DNA from: Mycobacterium sp. KBS0706
GTDB lineage: Bacteria; Pseudomonadota; Alphaproteobacteria; DSM-16000; Inquilinaceae
Assembly (NCBI RefSeq): GCF_005938675.2
Contig: NZ_VCCH02000046.1
Location: 1-60,775, forward strand
Length of the DNA: 60,775 nucleotides
Direction: 5' to 3'
Below, piece by piece: positions 1 through 8,970 of this stretch. The notes beneath the pieces were generated by a model. It made no database searches and was not told where the DNA came from. It was given only the letters and a program-made list of their open reading frames with translations. The translations under genes and the position numbers were made by a program. Numbering within the stretch: position 1 is the stretch's first letter; every line of letters begins with the position of its first letter.

Positions 1-1262
1 TCCCCGACTACCGCAGCTTCGCCCTCGACGTGCCGCGGCCCGGCGGCAGCCGCGGCGAGGCGACGAAGGCGATGGGCCAGCTGCTGCGCGACGTCATCCG
101 TCAGAACCCCGAGACCTTCCGCCTGATGGGACCGGACGAGACCGCGTCCAACCGCCTCGACGCCGTGTTCGAGGCGACCGACCGGGTATGGATGGAGGAC
201 ATCCTGCCCGAGGACGTCCACCTGGCGCATGCAGGCCGGGTGATGGAGGTGCTGAGCGAGCATCTGTGCCAGGGCTGGCTGGAAGGCTATCTCCTGACCG
301 GCCGGCACGGGCTGTTCTCCTGCTACGAGGCCTTCATCCACATCGTCGATTCGATGGTGAACCAGCATGCGAAGTGGCTGAAGGTCACCCGCGAGCTCCC
401 CTGGCGACAGCCGATCTCGTCGCTGAACTACCTGCTGACCTCACATGTCTGGCGGCAGGACCACAACGGCTTCAGCCACCAGGACCCAGGCTTCATCGAC
501 CACGTCGTCAACAAGAAGGCCGACATCGTCCGGATCTACCTGCCGCCGGACGCCAACACGCTGCTGTGGGTCACCGACCACTGCCTGCGCACCTATGACC
601 GGATCAACGTCATCATCGCCGGCAAGCAGCCCGCGCCGCAATGGCTGGACATCGACCAGGCGGCCAGCCATTGCCGGGCCGGCATCGGCCGCTGGGATTG
701 GGCCGGCAACGAGGGCGACGGCGACCCCGATGTGGTGCTCGCCTGCGCCGGCGACGTGCCGACGCTGGAGGCGGTCGCCGCCGTGTCGCTGCTGCGCGAG
801 CAGTTGCCGGCGCTGCGCATCCGCCTGGTCAACGTCGTCGACCTGATGGCGCTGCAGCCGAAGGAGCAGCATCCGCACGGGCTGCCGGAGGAGGATTTCA
901 TCGCCCTGTTCACTCATGACCGGCCGGTGATCTTCGCCTTCCACGGTTATCCGCAGCTGGTCCACCGCCTGACCTACAAGCGGACCAACCACGACAATTT
1001 CCACGTCCACGGCTATCGAGAGGAGGGCACGACGACCACGCCCTTCGACATGGTGGTGCTGAACCAGCTGGACCGGTTCCACCTGGCGATCGCCGCGCTC
1101 GACCGGCTGCCGCAGCTCGGCGCCGACGCCGACCGGGCCCGGCGCCGGTTCCAGGATCGGCTGGCTGAGCATCACGACTATGTCCGGCAGCACGGCCGCG
1201 ACATGCCCGACATCGTCGATTGGAGCTGGCCCGCCCGCGGTACCGCGGCGCCGTTCGACTGA
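1..1262 (+). CDS. xfp: Phosphoketolase, C-terminal part (5' end outside window)
   Basis: The frame is already open at base 3 and gives about 419 residues, roughly the last half of a phosphoketolase of about 790-800 residues. Family-typical stretches are HQDPGFIDHVVNKK and, soon after, LWVTDHCLRTYDRINVIIAGK, both in the pyrimidine-binding and C-terminal domains of thiamine-diphosphate phosphoketolases. The enzyme splits xylulose-5-phosphate (and often fructose-6-phosphate) with phosphate into acetyl-phosphate and an aldose phosphate in the cytoplasm. ackA starts one base after its TGA stop, so the two genes very probably form one operon that turns the product into acetate and ATP. Which sugar phosphates are used cannot be told from this part. 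Confidence 0.95.
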   Translation, partial: PDYRSFALDVPRPGGSRGEATKAMGQLLRDVIRQNPETFRLMGPDETASNRLDAVFEATDRVWMEDILPEDVHLAHAGRVMEVLSEHLCQGWLEGYLLTGRHGLFSCYEAFIHIVDSMVNQHAKWLKVTRELPWRQPISSLNYLLTSHVWRQDHNGFSHQDPGFIDHVVNKKADIVRIYLPPDANTLLWVTDHCLRTYDRINVIIAGKQPAPQWLDIDQAASHCRAGIGRWDWAGNEGDGDPDVVLACAGDVPTLEAVAAVSLLREQLPALRIRLVNVVDLMALQPKEQHPHGLPEEDFIALFTHDRPVIFAFHGYPQLVHRLTYKRTNHDNFHVHGYREEGTTTTPFDMVVLNQLDRFHLAIAALDRLPQLGADADRARRRFQDRLAEHHDYVRQHGRDMPDIVDWSWPARGTAAPFD

Positions 1263-1263
1263 C

Positions 1264-2388
1264 ATGGAGATCCTGGCCCTCAACGCCGGCTCGTCGTCGA
1301 TCAAGCTCGGCCTGTTCGAGGAGCGGGACGGCCGGGCCGTTCGCCGCGCCAAGGCCGTGCTCGACCTGAAGGGACGGCCACCGGCGCTGCGGCTGGAGAA
1401 CGTTTCCGACGCGATCGAGATCGGCGTCGCGGATGCGGATGACCTGCAGGCCGTGCTCGGCGGCTGCCTGTGCGTGCTGGACGATCGGCTGGGCCTCGGC
1501 GGCCTGGCCTTGGCCGGGCACCGGGTGGTGCATGGCGGCGAGGCCTTCACCGGCCCGGTTCGCATCACCGAGGCGGTGTTCGGGCAAATCGCGGCACTGG
1601 TGCCGCTGGCGCCGCTGCACCAGCCGCCAGCGCTGCGCCTGATCGAGGCGATGGGCGCGCTGCGGCCCGGCATCGTCCAGACCGCCTCCTTCGACACCGC
1701 CTTCCATGCCGGGCAGGAAGACCGGGTGCGCCGCTTCGCCCTGCCCCGGCCGCTGCACGACCGCGGCATCAAGCGCTACGGCTTCCACGGCCTGTCCTAC
1801 CGGTTCATCGCCGATACGCTGCGCCGCGACCATGCGGCGATCGCGGCCGGCCGCGTGATCGTCGCCCATCTCGGCAGCGGTGCCAGCCTGTGCGCCCTCG
1901 AGGACGGCGCCAGCGTCGAGACGACGATGGGCTTCTCCGCCCTGGACGGGGTGCCGATGGCGACCCGGCCCGGGGCGCTCGACGTCGGCGTGCTGCTGCA
2001 TCTGCTGGGGCCGGGTGGCATGACGGTCGCGGAGGTCGAGGACCTGCTGTATCACCGCGCCGGGCTGCTCGGCCTGTCCGGGATCAGCAGCGACACCCGC
2101 GAGCTGCTGGCCAGCGCCGACCCGGCGGCGCACGAGGCGGTCGACATCTTCACCTTTCGCATCGCCCAGGCGGTCGCCGCCCTCGCCGTGACGCTGGGCG
2201 GGCTCGATGCCCTGGTCTTCACCGCCGGCATCGGCGAGCACCAGCCGGAGATCCGCGACCGGATCCGAGAGCGGCTGGACTGGATCGGCGTGGCGCCCGG
2301 CGGCAGCATCCCCGTGCTCGTCATCCCGACCGACGAGGAGCAGGTCGTGGCGGACGAGGCGCTGCAGATCCGGCCGATGCCGGGCTGA
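1264..2388 (+). CDS. ackA: Acetate kinase
   Basis: ATG at 1264 is chosen because it lies one base after the phosphoketolase stop and opens directly with the family start MEILALNAGSSSIK, the first ATP/substrate-binding motif. Further acetokinase signatures follow: VVHGGEAF (near residue 85), FDTAFH, RYGFHGLSY, HLGSGASL, the TMGFSALDGVPMATRPG loop and FTAGIGEH near the C-terminus. At 374 residues it is a little shorter than the usual 395-410. It transfers phosphate from acetyl-phosphate to ADP. Coupling to phosphoketolase suggests ATP generation from pentose or hexose phosphates through the bypass, with no phosphotransacetylase gene in view. Confidence 0.93.
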   Translation: MEILALNAGSSSIKLGLFEERDGRAVRRAKAVLDLKGRPPALRLENVSDAIEIGVADADDLQAVLGGCLCVLDDRLGLGGLALAGHRVVHGGEAFTGPVRITEAVFGQIAALVPLAPLHQPPALRLIEAMGALRPGIVQTASFDTAFHAGQEDRVRRFALPRPLHDRGIKRYGFHGLSYRFIADTLRRDHAAIAAGRVIVAHLGSGASLCALEDGASVETTMGFSALDGVPMATRPGALDVGVLLHLLGPGGMTVAEVEDLLYHRAGLLGLSGISSDTRELLASADPAAHEAVDIFTFRIAQAVAALAVTLGGLDALVFTAGIGEHQPEIRDRIRERLDWIGVAPGGSIPVLVIPTDEEQVVADEALQIRPMPG

Positions 2389-2532
2389 CCAGGCCTCTCG
2401 CCCGGGTTCGGACTGCCGTCCTGCCCCAAATGTCCGGCTTCACAATCCGCCCCTTTGCAGCGGATACTGCCAGTCTTCGAGGGAAACGACCACAACCCGC
2501 AACAGGGTGGGAACCCACAACAGGGTAGGCAG
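2389..2532. repeat. Leader with two tandem 14-bp repeats before the binding-protein gene
   Basis: This 144-bp interval between ackA and the binding-protein gene holds two near-identical units, ACCCGCAACAGGGT at 2495-2508 and ACCCACAACAGGGT at 2513-2526 (13 of 14 identical, 18 bp apart). Each unit is itself a weak ACCC/GGGT dyad. The second copy ends six bases before the ATG, so it lies in the ribosome-binding region. I see no clear promoter or terminator. Confidence 0.5.
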
Positions 2533-4440
2533 ATGACCTGGATTCTTCGTTTCGCAGCAGCGGCGGCGGCCGCTGTGCTGGCTGTTGCCGTCCCGGCCGG
2601 CGCCGCGCCGCTGGTCGAGACGCCGATGTATGAGCAGGATGTCGCGGCCGGCAAGCTGCCGCCGGTGGCCGAGCGCGTGCCGCAGGCGCCGCTGGTCGTC
2701 GACCTGGCGGCGGAGCAGAAGGAGCCGGGCAAGCCGGGCGGCGAGATCGCCTGGATGGCCGGCCGCGCCCGCGACATCCGCATCATGAACACCTACAGCT
2801 ACGCCCGGCTGGTCGGCTACGGCACTGACTTCAAGCTGCATCCGGACATCCTGCAGTCGGTCGATGTCGACGGCGAGAAGGTGTTCACCCTGCATCTGCG
2901 GCCGGGCCACAAATGGTCCGACGGCCAGCCCTTCACCAGCGACGACTTCCGCTACTTCTGGGAGGACGTGTCGCTGGACAAGGAGCTGATGCCTTACGGC
3001 CCGGATTCACGGCTGCTGGTCGATGGCGAGCAGCCGAAGGTCGAGTTCCCGGACGCGCAGACCGTGCGCTACTCCTGGTCCAAGCCGAACCCGGACTTCC
3101 TGCCGGCGATCGCCGGGGCGACCCCGCTCTACATCTTCGCGCCGGCGCATTACCTGAAGCAGTTCCACAAGAAATATACCGACGCCGCGGCGCTTGAGGC
3201 CCTGGCCAAGGAGGCCGGCGCCCGCAACTGGGTGGCGCTGTACACCCAGCGCAGCAAGCTGATCGATTCGGCCAATCCCGACCTGCCGGTGCTGGAGCCC
3301 TGGATCAACACCACCAAGGCCCCGGCCGAGCGCTTCGTGTTCGTCCGCAACCCCTACTACCACCGCATCGACGGCCAGGGCCGGCAGCTGCCCTATCTCG
3401 ACCGCGTCATCGTCAACGTGGTCGAGGGCTCGCTGATCCCGGCCAAGACCGGCACCGGCGAAGCCGACCTGCAGGCCCGCGGCCTGCGCTTCGACAACAT
3501 CAGCTTCCTCAAGGCCGGGGAGCAGGCGGGCGGCTACAAGGTGCGGCTGTGGCCGACCGCGCTCGGCTCCGAGGTCGCCCTCTATCCGAACCTGAACTGC
3601 AACGACGCCGACTGGCGGGCGCTGAACCGCGACGTCCGCTTCCGCCGTGCCCTGTCGCTGGCGATCGACCGCGACGAGATCAACCAGACCGTGTTCTTCG
3701 GCCAGGCCCGTCCGAGCCAGAACACGGTGCTGCCGGAATCGCCCTATTACGACGCCGCCCAGGCGGCGGAGTGGACCCAGCTCGACCTCGACAAGGCCAA
3801 CGCGCTCTTGGACGAGATCGGCCTGACCAAGCGCGACGGCGACGGCATCCGGCTGATGCCGAACGGCAAGCGGCTGGAGATCGTGGTCGAGAGTGCCGGC
3901 GAGCGCAGCCTCGAGGCCGACATCCTGCAGCTGGTCCGCGAGAGCTGGGCCAAGATCGGCGTGGCGCTGCACACCGCCCAGTCGCAGCGCGACGTGTTCC
4001 TGCAGCGGATCTTCGCCGGCGACACCGTGATGTCGGTGTGGATGGGCATGGACAACGGCCTGATCACCCCGACGACGGTGCCGTCGGAGCTGGCGCCGGT
4101 CGACCAGAACTGGCTGCAATATCCGAAATGGGGCCAGTATGTGCAGACCGGCGGCGGCGCCGGCGAGAAGCCGGATGTCGAGTTCGGCGAGAAGCTGATG
4201 GCGCTGTACGACGAATGGCGCGGCACCACCGACACGGCCCGCCGCGACGCCATCGTCCGCGAGATGCTGAAGATCCAGTCGGACGAGGTGACCTCGATCG
4301 GCACGGTGCAGGGCGTGCTGCAGCCGGTCGTGGTCAAGGCCCGGCTGCACAACGTGCCGGAGAAGGGCATCTTCTCCTGGGACCCGGGTGCGCATTTCGG
4401 GGTCTATCACCCCGACACCTTCTGGGTCGACCCGTCCTGA
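2533..4440 (+). CDS. Periplasmic substrate-binding protein of an oligopeptide-type ABC transporter (SBP family 5)
   Basis: The 635-residue product starts with a clear signal peptide (hydrophobic Ala/Val-rich residues 5-22, AGA cleavage near residue 24). ATG 2533 is chosen because it opens directly on this signal sequence; the frame is open further upstream but through the short repeats. Family-5 features are the early HKWSDGQPFTSDDFRYFWEDV block (typical W-S-D-G-x-P-x-T-x-x-D), RRALSLAIDRDEI in the middle and a lobe-two segment with WLQYPKWGQY. Such proteins capture peptides or other solutes in the periplasm. No permease or ATPase gene adjoins it: it sits alone between ackA and a convergent sugar-nucleotide gene, so its partner must be elsewhere. 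The substrate is unknown. Confidence 0.88.
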   Translation: MTWILRFAAAAAAAVLAVAVPAGAAPLVETPMYEQDVAAGKLPPVAERVPQAPLVVDLAAEQKEPGKPGGEIAWMAGRARDIRIMNTYSYARLVGYGTDFKLHPDILQSVDVDGEKVFTLHLRPGHKWSDGQPFTSDDFRYFWEDVSLDKELMPYGPDSRLLVDGEQPKVEFPDAQTVRYSWSKPNPDFLPAIAGATPLYIFAPAHYLKQFHKKYTDAAALEALAKEAGARNWVALYTQRSKLIDSANPDLPVLEPWINTTKAPAERFVFVRNPYYHRIDGQGRQLPYLDRVIVNVVEGSLIPAKTGTGEADLQARGLRFDNISFLKAGEQAGGYKVRLWPTALGSEVALYPNLNCNDADWRALNRDVRFRRALSLAIDRDEINQTVFFGQARPSQNTVLPESPYYDAAQAAEWTQLDLDKANALLDEIGLTKRDGDGIRLMPNGKRLEIVVESAGERSLEADILQLVRESWAKIGVALHTAQSQRDVFLQRIFAGDTVMSVWMGMDNGLITPTTVPSELAPVDQNWLQYPKWGQYVQTGGGAGEKPDVEFGEKLMALYDEWRGTTDTARRDAIVREMLKIQSDEVTSIGTVQGVLQPVVVKARLHNVPEKGIFSWDPGAHFGVYHPDTFWVDPS

Positions 4441-4450
4441 TTCCTGCGAA

Positions 4451-4474
4451 GCGCCCGGCCCCTCGGCCGGGCGC
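4451..4474. terminator. Hairpin between convergent genes
   Basis: GCGCCCGGCC (4451-4460), a CCTC loop and GGCCGGGCGC (4465-4474) form a perfect 10-bp stem. It lies between the stops of the binding-protein gene (4440, plus) and the dehydratase-like gene (4490, minus), so it could serve both strands. There is no good T tract on either side. Confidence 0.6.
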
Positions 4475-4489
4475 TGCCGCCTCAGACGA

Positions 4490-5452
4490 TCACACCTCGT
4501 CCCACTCGTAGCGCTTGGCGTTGTCGCGGTACCACTTGGCGATGGCCGGGATCTCCTCGGACAGGCGGCGCCGCGGCGCCCAGCCCAGGCTGCGCAGCCT
4601 GTTGGAGGAGATCGAGTAGCGCCGGTCGTTGAACGGCCGGTCCTCGACGAACTCGACCACCTCCTGCATCTCGACGCCGAAGGCGTCGCAGATCATCCGG
4701 GTGACCTGGAGGTTGGTGTATTCCTCGTCCGAGCCGATGTTGTAGACCTGCCCGATCTTGCCGACCTCGTTGATCAGGGCGATCGCCTCGGCCATGTCCT
4801 GCGCCGCCAGGTAGTGGCGGACATTGCTGCCGTTGCCGTGGATCGGCAGCTTCTCGCCCCGCACCAGGCGCAGGCAGAAGCGGGAGATGATCTTCTCCGG
4901 ATACTGGCGGGCACCGAAGATGTTGTTGCCGCGGATCATCAGGATCGGCATCCGGTAGCAATGGATCAGGCTGCGGACCATCATCTCCGCCGCCGCCTTC
5001 GAGGCCGAATAGGGGTTGGTCGGGTTGAGGATGGTGTCCTCGTCGACCTCGCCCTCCAGCACCTCGCCATAGACCTCGTCGGTCGAGACGTGGATGATCC
5101 GCGGCACCTGGTTGATCCGGCAGGCCTCGAGCAGCGTGTGGGTGCCGAACACGTTGGTGTGCACGAAGCGGGTCGCGTTCATGAACGACCGGTCGACATG
5201 GCTTTCGGCCGCGGCGTGGATCACCAGATCGGCCCCCGCCGTCGCCTGGCGGCAGAACTCCGGATCGCAGATATCGCCGACCAGAAGCTGGCGCCGGCGG
5301 TCGTGCAGATGGTGCACGATGTTCTCGATATCCGCGGAATAGGTCATCTTGTCGAAGAAGACGAAGCGGGCCTCCGGGTACCGCGCCACGAACAGGTCGG
5401 CCAGATGCGAGCCGAGGAAGCCGGCGGCCCCGGTGATGACGATCTTGTTCAA
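4490..5452 (-). CDS. RmlB-like NAD-dependent sugar-nucleotide dehydratase/epimerase
   Basis: A 320-residue extended short-chain dehydrogenase. It starts with the NAD-binding TGAAGFLGSHL motif, has the active-site triad segment STDEVYGEV as in dTDP-glucose 4,6-dehydratases, YSASK (Tyr-x-x-x-Lys) and RGNNIFGARQYPEKIISRF, a block typical of RmlB. The start is a TTG at 5452 with AGGAGA eight bases upstream; its first bases overlap the stop of the preceding gene as TTGA, which indicates translational coupling. A true RmlB (rfbB) lies at 7180-8214 in the same operon, so this paralogue probably acts on a different nucleotide sugar or step. The substrate cannot be told. Confidence 0.85.
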   Translation of the reverse strand: MNKIVITGAAGFLGSHLADLFVARYPEARFVFFDKMTYSADIENIVHHLHDRRRQLLVGDICDPEFCRQATAGADLVIHAAAESHVDRSFMNATRFVHTNVFGTHTLLEACRINQVPRIIHVSTDEVYGEVLEGEVDEDTILNPTNPYSASKAAAEMMVRSLIHCYRMPILMIRGNNIFGARQYPEKIISRFCLRLVRGEKLPIHGNGSNVRHYLAAQDMAEAIALINEVGKIGQVYNIGSDEEYTNLQVTRMICDAFGVEMQEVVEFVEDRPFNDRRYSISSNRLRSLGWAPRRRLSEEIPAIAKWYRDNAKRYEWDEV

Positions 5453-6276
5453 CCCCCAAGTCTCCTTCCAATGGCCAGACAGGCCGCACGGATACCGTCG
5501 CGATCGGCGACGGGGCCGAAGCGCGCGACGAAATGGTCGACATCCATCGTGAACGCATCGCGAATGGACGGATCGATAATGCTGAGGCTGCCGCGGCCGT
5601 AGCCTTCGAGGATCCACATCGCCAGCCAGCCGACCTCGAGCGCCACGCCGGAGCCGAGGTTGAACAGCCCGCCGGGGCGTGCCTCCACCACCTTGACCAG
5701 CGCCGCGGCGAACGCCTCGACTGGCAGGAAGTCCTTCGGGGTGAAGGGGTTGACGTCGTAGCGGATCACCCCCTCCTCGCGCAGCGACCGCAGCAGCATG
5801 CCGAGAAAGGTGCGGCGGCCGGGCACGTCCTCGAAGCCGAAGACGTTGGACAGGCGCAGGATGGTGAGGTTCGGGCCGAACCGGTCCCGCAGCAGGTCCT
5901 CGGTGACCAGCTTGTTGCGGCCATAGGCGTCCTGCGGCGCCGGCACCCGGGTCTCGACCAGCGGCTGGTCCCCGGCCGGGCCGTAGACCTTGCGGGTGCT
6001 GATCATCACCGCATGCGCATCCGCCGGCATCCGCCCGTCGCGCTGCGCCCGGCCGATCGCCTCGGCCAGGGTACGGTCGCAGTCGAACGCCGGGTCATAG
6101 GCCTCGCGCATATAGCGCGGGTCGAGGGCGAAATTGATGACGCAGCCGATGCCGTCGAAGGTCTCGGGCCGCGCCACATCGGCCCAGGCGGCGTGGCGGA
6201 TGCCGTCGGCGCCATGGGCCTCGATGAAGCTGCGGGCGAGAAAGCTCGACCGCCCGATCACCAGCACGTCAGCCAC
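5449..6276 (-). CDS. NAD-dependent epimerase/dehydratase family protein
   Basis: 275 residues from a GTG start at 6276 (VADVLVIG in frame); a G-rich stretch precedes it but the Shine-Dalgarno is weak. It is an extended short-chain dehydrogenase: Rossmann start with a degenerate glycine motif (GRSSFLARSF instead of GxxGxxG), ISTRKVYG where Ser-Thr usually sits before the catalytic Tyr region, and YGRNK as the Tyr-x-x-x-Lys pair, then LRLSNVFGFED. It follows rfbD by 52 bp in the same direction and overlaps the next gene by four bases. It probably reduces or epimerises a nucleotide-linked keto-sugar made by the RmlB-type enzymes; the altered glycine loop leaves cofactor use uncertain. Confidence 0.8.
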   Translation of the reverse strand: MADVLVIGRSSFLARSFIEAHGADGIRHAAWADVARPETFDGIGCVINFALDPRYMREAYDPAFDCDRTLAEAIGRAQRDGRMPADAHAVMISTRKVYGPAGDQPLVETRVPAPQDAYGRNKLVTEDLLRDRFGPNLTILRLSNVFGFEDVPGRRTFLGMLLRSLREEGVIRYDVNPFTPKDFLPVEAFAAALVKVVEARPGGLFNLGSGVALEVGWLAMWILEGYGRGSLSIIDPSIRDAFTMDVDHFVARFGPVADRDGIRAACLAIGRRLGG

Positions 6277-6328
6277 GCATCCACCCCCACACAGACCCGG
6301 CCCCCCGGCCCATCCTTTTTCTGCGTCG

Positions 6329-7183
6329 CTATTGCGTCCGCAGCATGGCAGAGAGCGCGCGCCGCCAGTCGGGCTGCGCCAGCCCGAACACCCGGCCGAT
6401 CTTGCCGCAATCCAGCACCGAATTCGACGGCCGCCGTGCCGGGGTCGGATAGTCCGAGGTCGCGATCGCGTGCAGCACCGGGGCGGCACCGCCCTTCTCG
6501 GCGAAGATCGCGACGGCGAAACCGTGCCAGGTCGTGGCCGGGGCGCCGGCGAAGTGGAAGGTGCCCCAGCCGTCGAAGCCGGGCGCCAAAGCGCGCTCGC
6601 GGATCGCCAGGATCGCGGCGGCGATGTCGACCGCCGCGGTCGGGCCGCCGCGCTGGTCGGCGACGACGCGCAGCTCCGGCCGCTCGGCGCCGAGCCGCAG
6701 CATGGTGCAGACGAAGTTGTGGCCGTGGGCGGCGAAGACCCAGGCGGTGCGCAGGATGACGTGGCGCGGCAGCGCCGCCCGCACCGCCGCCTCGCCGGCC
6801 GCCTTGCTCTCGCCATAGACCGACAGCGGCGCGATCGGGTCGTCCTCGCGCCACGGCCGGTCGCCGTCGCCGCGGAAGACGTAGTCGGTCGAGATGTGCA
6901 GCAGGGCCGCCCCCGCCTCGGCGCAGGCCTGGGCGATCACGCCGGGCCCGGTGGCGTTGACGGCGAAGGCCTGGTCGCGGTCGGCCTCGGCCTTGTCGAC
7001 CGCGGTGTAGGCGGCGCAGTTGGCGACGAAATCGGCGCCGTGGACGACCGCGGCGACCGCGGCGGCGTCGGTGATGTCGACCTCCGACCGCGCGAATGCC
7101 CGCACGTCGAGGCCCTGCGCCCGGGCCAGATCAGACAGCTCGCGCCCGACCTGGCCGCCGGCGCCGAGAATGACGAGCGTCAT
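6329..7183 (-). CDS. rfbD: dTDP-4-dehydrorhamnose reductase
   Basis: 284 residues. The N-terminus LVILGAGGQVGRELSDLA is the NADPH-binding fold of RmlD; later come CAAYTAVDKAE, HISTDYVFRGD and YGESKAAGE (catalytic Tyr and Lys), all diagnostic of the family. It makes dTDP-L-rhamnose from the 4-keto intermediate, the last step of the pathway. ATG 7183 overlaps the rfbB stop in an ATGA, so the gene is translationally coupled to rfbB. The order rfbC-rfbB-rfbD supports the assignment. Confidence 0.95.
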   Translation of the reverse strand: MTLVILGAGGQVGRELSDLARAQGLDVRAFARSEVDITDAAAVAAVVHGADFVANCAAYTAVDKAEADRDQAFAVNATGPGVIAQACAEAGAALLHISTDYVFRGDGDRPWREDDPIAPLSVYGESKAAGEAAVRAALPRHVILRTAWVFAAHGHNFVCTMLRLGAERPELRVVADQRGGPTAAVDIAAAILAIRERALAPGFDGWGTFHFAGAPATTWHGFAVAIFAEKGGAAPVLHAIATSDYPTPARRPSNSVLDCGKIGRVFGLAQPDWRRALSAMLRTQ

Positions 7184-8214
7184 GCCGCGTGCCCGAGGCC
7201 GATGCGGCTGCGCTCGCCGGCCCGCGCACACCAGTCCCGGTTGGCGATGTACCAGGCGATCGTCTCCCGCAGCCCCTGCTCCAGGCTGTGCTTCGGCCGC
7301 CAGCCCAGCTCGGTCTCCGCCTTGGTCGGGTCGATGGCGTAGCGGGCGTCGTGGCCCGGCCGGTCGGTGACGTGGGTGATCAGGCTCTCATAGGGCTGCG
7401 CCACCGGCTGCAGCTCGTCGAGGATACGGCAGATCTGGCGCACCAGGTCGATGTTGGTGCGCTCGGACCGGCTGCCGACCAGATAGGTCTCGCCCGGACG
7501 TCCCTTGGCGATGATCGCCCGCAGCCCGGCGGCGTGGTCGTCGACATGGATCCAGTCTCGGACGTTCTCGCCCTTGCCATAGATCGGCAGCGCCTTGCCC
7601 TCGAGCGCGTTGAGGGTGACGACCGGGATCAGCTTCTCCGGATATTGGTACGGGCCATAGTTGTTCGAGCAGTTCGACACCATCACCGGCAGGCCGTAGG
7701 TGCGGTGCCAGGCCCGGGCCAGATGGTCGGAGCCGGCCTTGCTGGAAGAATAGGGCGAGTTCGGCTGGTACGGGTTGGTCTCGGAGAACAGGCCGGTGGC
7801 ATCGAGCTCGCCATAGACCTCGTCGGTCGAGACGTGCAGGAAGCGGAAGCCGTTGCCGTCGGGCAGCCCACGCCAATACTTCACCGCCGCATCCAGCAGG
7901 CTGGCGGTACCCATGACATTGGTGCGGACGAAGGCCAGCGGGTCGTCGATCGAGCGGTCGACATGGCTCTCGGCCGCCAGGTGGTAGACGATGTCCGGCC
8001 GATGCTCGGCGAACAGCGCCCGCATGGCGTCGACGTCGCAGATGTCGGCCTGGGCGAAGCGATGCCGGCCGGTCGCGTCCAGCCCCGCCAGATTGTCGAG
8101 ATTGCCGGCATAGGTCAGCTTGTCGACGGTGACGACGGTCTCGCCGTCGGCGACCAGTTGGCGAACCAGGGCCGAGCCGATGAAGCCGGCACCGCCGGTG
8201 ACGAGGGTGGTCAT
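7180..8214 (-). CDS. rfbB: dTDP-glucose 4,6-dehydratase
   Basis: 344 residues, full length for RmlB. Motifs: LVTGGAGFIGSALVRQ for NAD binding, HLAAESHVDRSID, STDEVYGELD (catalytic Thr-Asp-Glu, near residues 130-136), YSSSKAGSDHL and NCSNNYGPYQYPEKLIP. It converts dTDP-glucose to dTDP-4-keto-6-deoxyglucose. ATG 8214 overlaps the rfbC stop (ATGA at 8214-8211), and its own stop overlaps the rfbD start in the same way. The gene that makes dTDP-glucose, rfbA, is absent from this cluster and window. Confidence 0.96.
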   Translation of the reverse strand: MTTLVTGGAGFIGSALVRQLVADGETVVTVDKLTYAGNLDNLAGLDATGRHRFAQADICDVDAMRALFAEHRPDIVYHLAAESHVDRSIDDPLAFVRTNVMGTASLLDAAVKYWRGLPDGNGFRFLHVSTDEVYGELDATGLFSETNPYQPNSPYSSSKAGSDHLARAWHRTYGLPVMVSNCSNNYGPYQYPEKLIPVVTLNALEGKALPIYGKGENVRDWIHVDDHAAGLRAIIAKGRPGETYLVGSRSERTNIDLVRQICRILDELQPVAQPYESLITHVTDRPGHDARYAIDPTKAETELGWRPKHSLEQGLRETIAWYIANRDWCARAGERSRIGLGHAA

Positions 8215-8780
8215 GCTGCACCGTATTGGAAATGGGCGGGGGCGTCGGCGAGGCGCGGCCAGCTGCGGTCGCGGTCGTTGACGGTCATCCCGGCCGGCGG
8301 GATCGGCCAGTCGATGCCGAGCTCCGGGTCGTCCCAGCGAATGCCGCCCTCGGCCTGCGGCGCGTAGCCGGAGGTGACCTTGTAGACCACCTCGGTGTCC
8401 GGCTCGAGCGTGACATAGCCATGGGCGAAGCCGGCCGGGACCCACAGCCGCGAGGGCTCGGCCGCGGTCAGGGTCACCCCGATCGAGCGGCCGAAGCTCG
8501 GCGAGCCGCGGCGGATGTCGACGGCGACGTCGAAGATCGCGCCGCGGATCACGCCGATCAGCTTGCCCTGGGAATTCGGAGCGGTCTGGTAATGCAGGCC
8601 GCGCATGGTGCCGGCGGCGGCGCTGCTGGCCTGGTTGTCCTGGACGAAATTCATCGGCAGCCCGGCTTCGGTGAACTTCTGCAGGCTCCAGGTCTCGAAG
8701 AAGCGGCCACGCTCATCACCGAACACGCGCAGCTTGATCAGCTTGACGTCTTCGATATCGGTCCCAACCACCTGAACCAA
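8211..8780 (-). CDS. rfbC: dTDP-4-dehydrorhamnose 3,5-epimerase
   Basis: 189 residues with the RmlC cupin fold: VFGDERGRFFETW, VQDNQASS, MRGLHYQ (catalytic His), GAIFDVAVDIRRGSPSFG and VPAGFAHGYVTLE. The likely start is TTG 8780 (reading MVQVVGTDIEDVK), about the usual distance before the conserved VKLI segment and preceded by GGGGACA; a GTG nine bases further in is an alternative. It epimerises C3 and C5 of the keto-sugar. It is the first gene of the minus-strand operon, so the promoter should lie in 8781-8970, shared with the divergent beta-helix gene. Confidence 0.93.
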   Translation of the reverse strand: MVQVVGTDIEDVKLIKLRVFGDERGRFFETWSLQKFTEAGLPMNFVQDNQASSAAAGTMRGLHYQTAPNSQGKLIGVIRGAIFDVAVDIRRGSPSFGRSIGVTLTAAEPSRLWVPAGFAHGYVTLEPDTEVVYKVTSGYAPQAEGGIRWDDPELGIDWPIPPAGMTVNDRDRSWPRLADAPAHFQYGAA

Positions 8781-8970
8781 GATTTGTCCCCACGAAACCA
8801 ACACGCAGCCGAAGGCGCTGCAACCTAGTGCGGATGCCTGCCGTTGTCGACATGGCTGATTCGCGGCTCGACGACAGGACGCCCCGGGCATTCGGTCGCG
8901 GCCGGCGACGCCGTGGCACAATCGCGATCAGCCGGTGTTAAAGCACGAGACGATCCGGACGGAGGCTGCC

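Noticed and set aside
8935..8970. GTG 8935 as start of the beta-helix protein
   Set aside because: No ribosome-binding site; GTG 8971 has GGAG at six bases.
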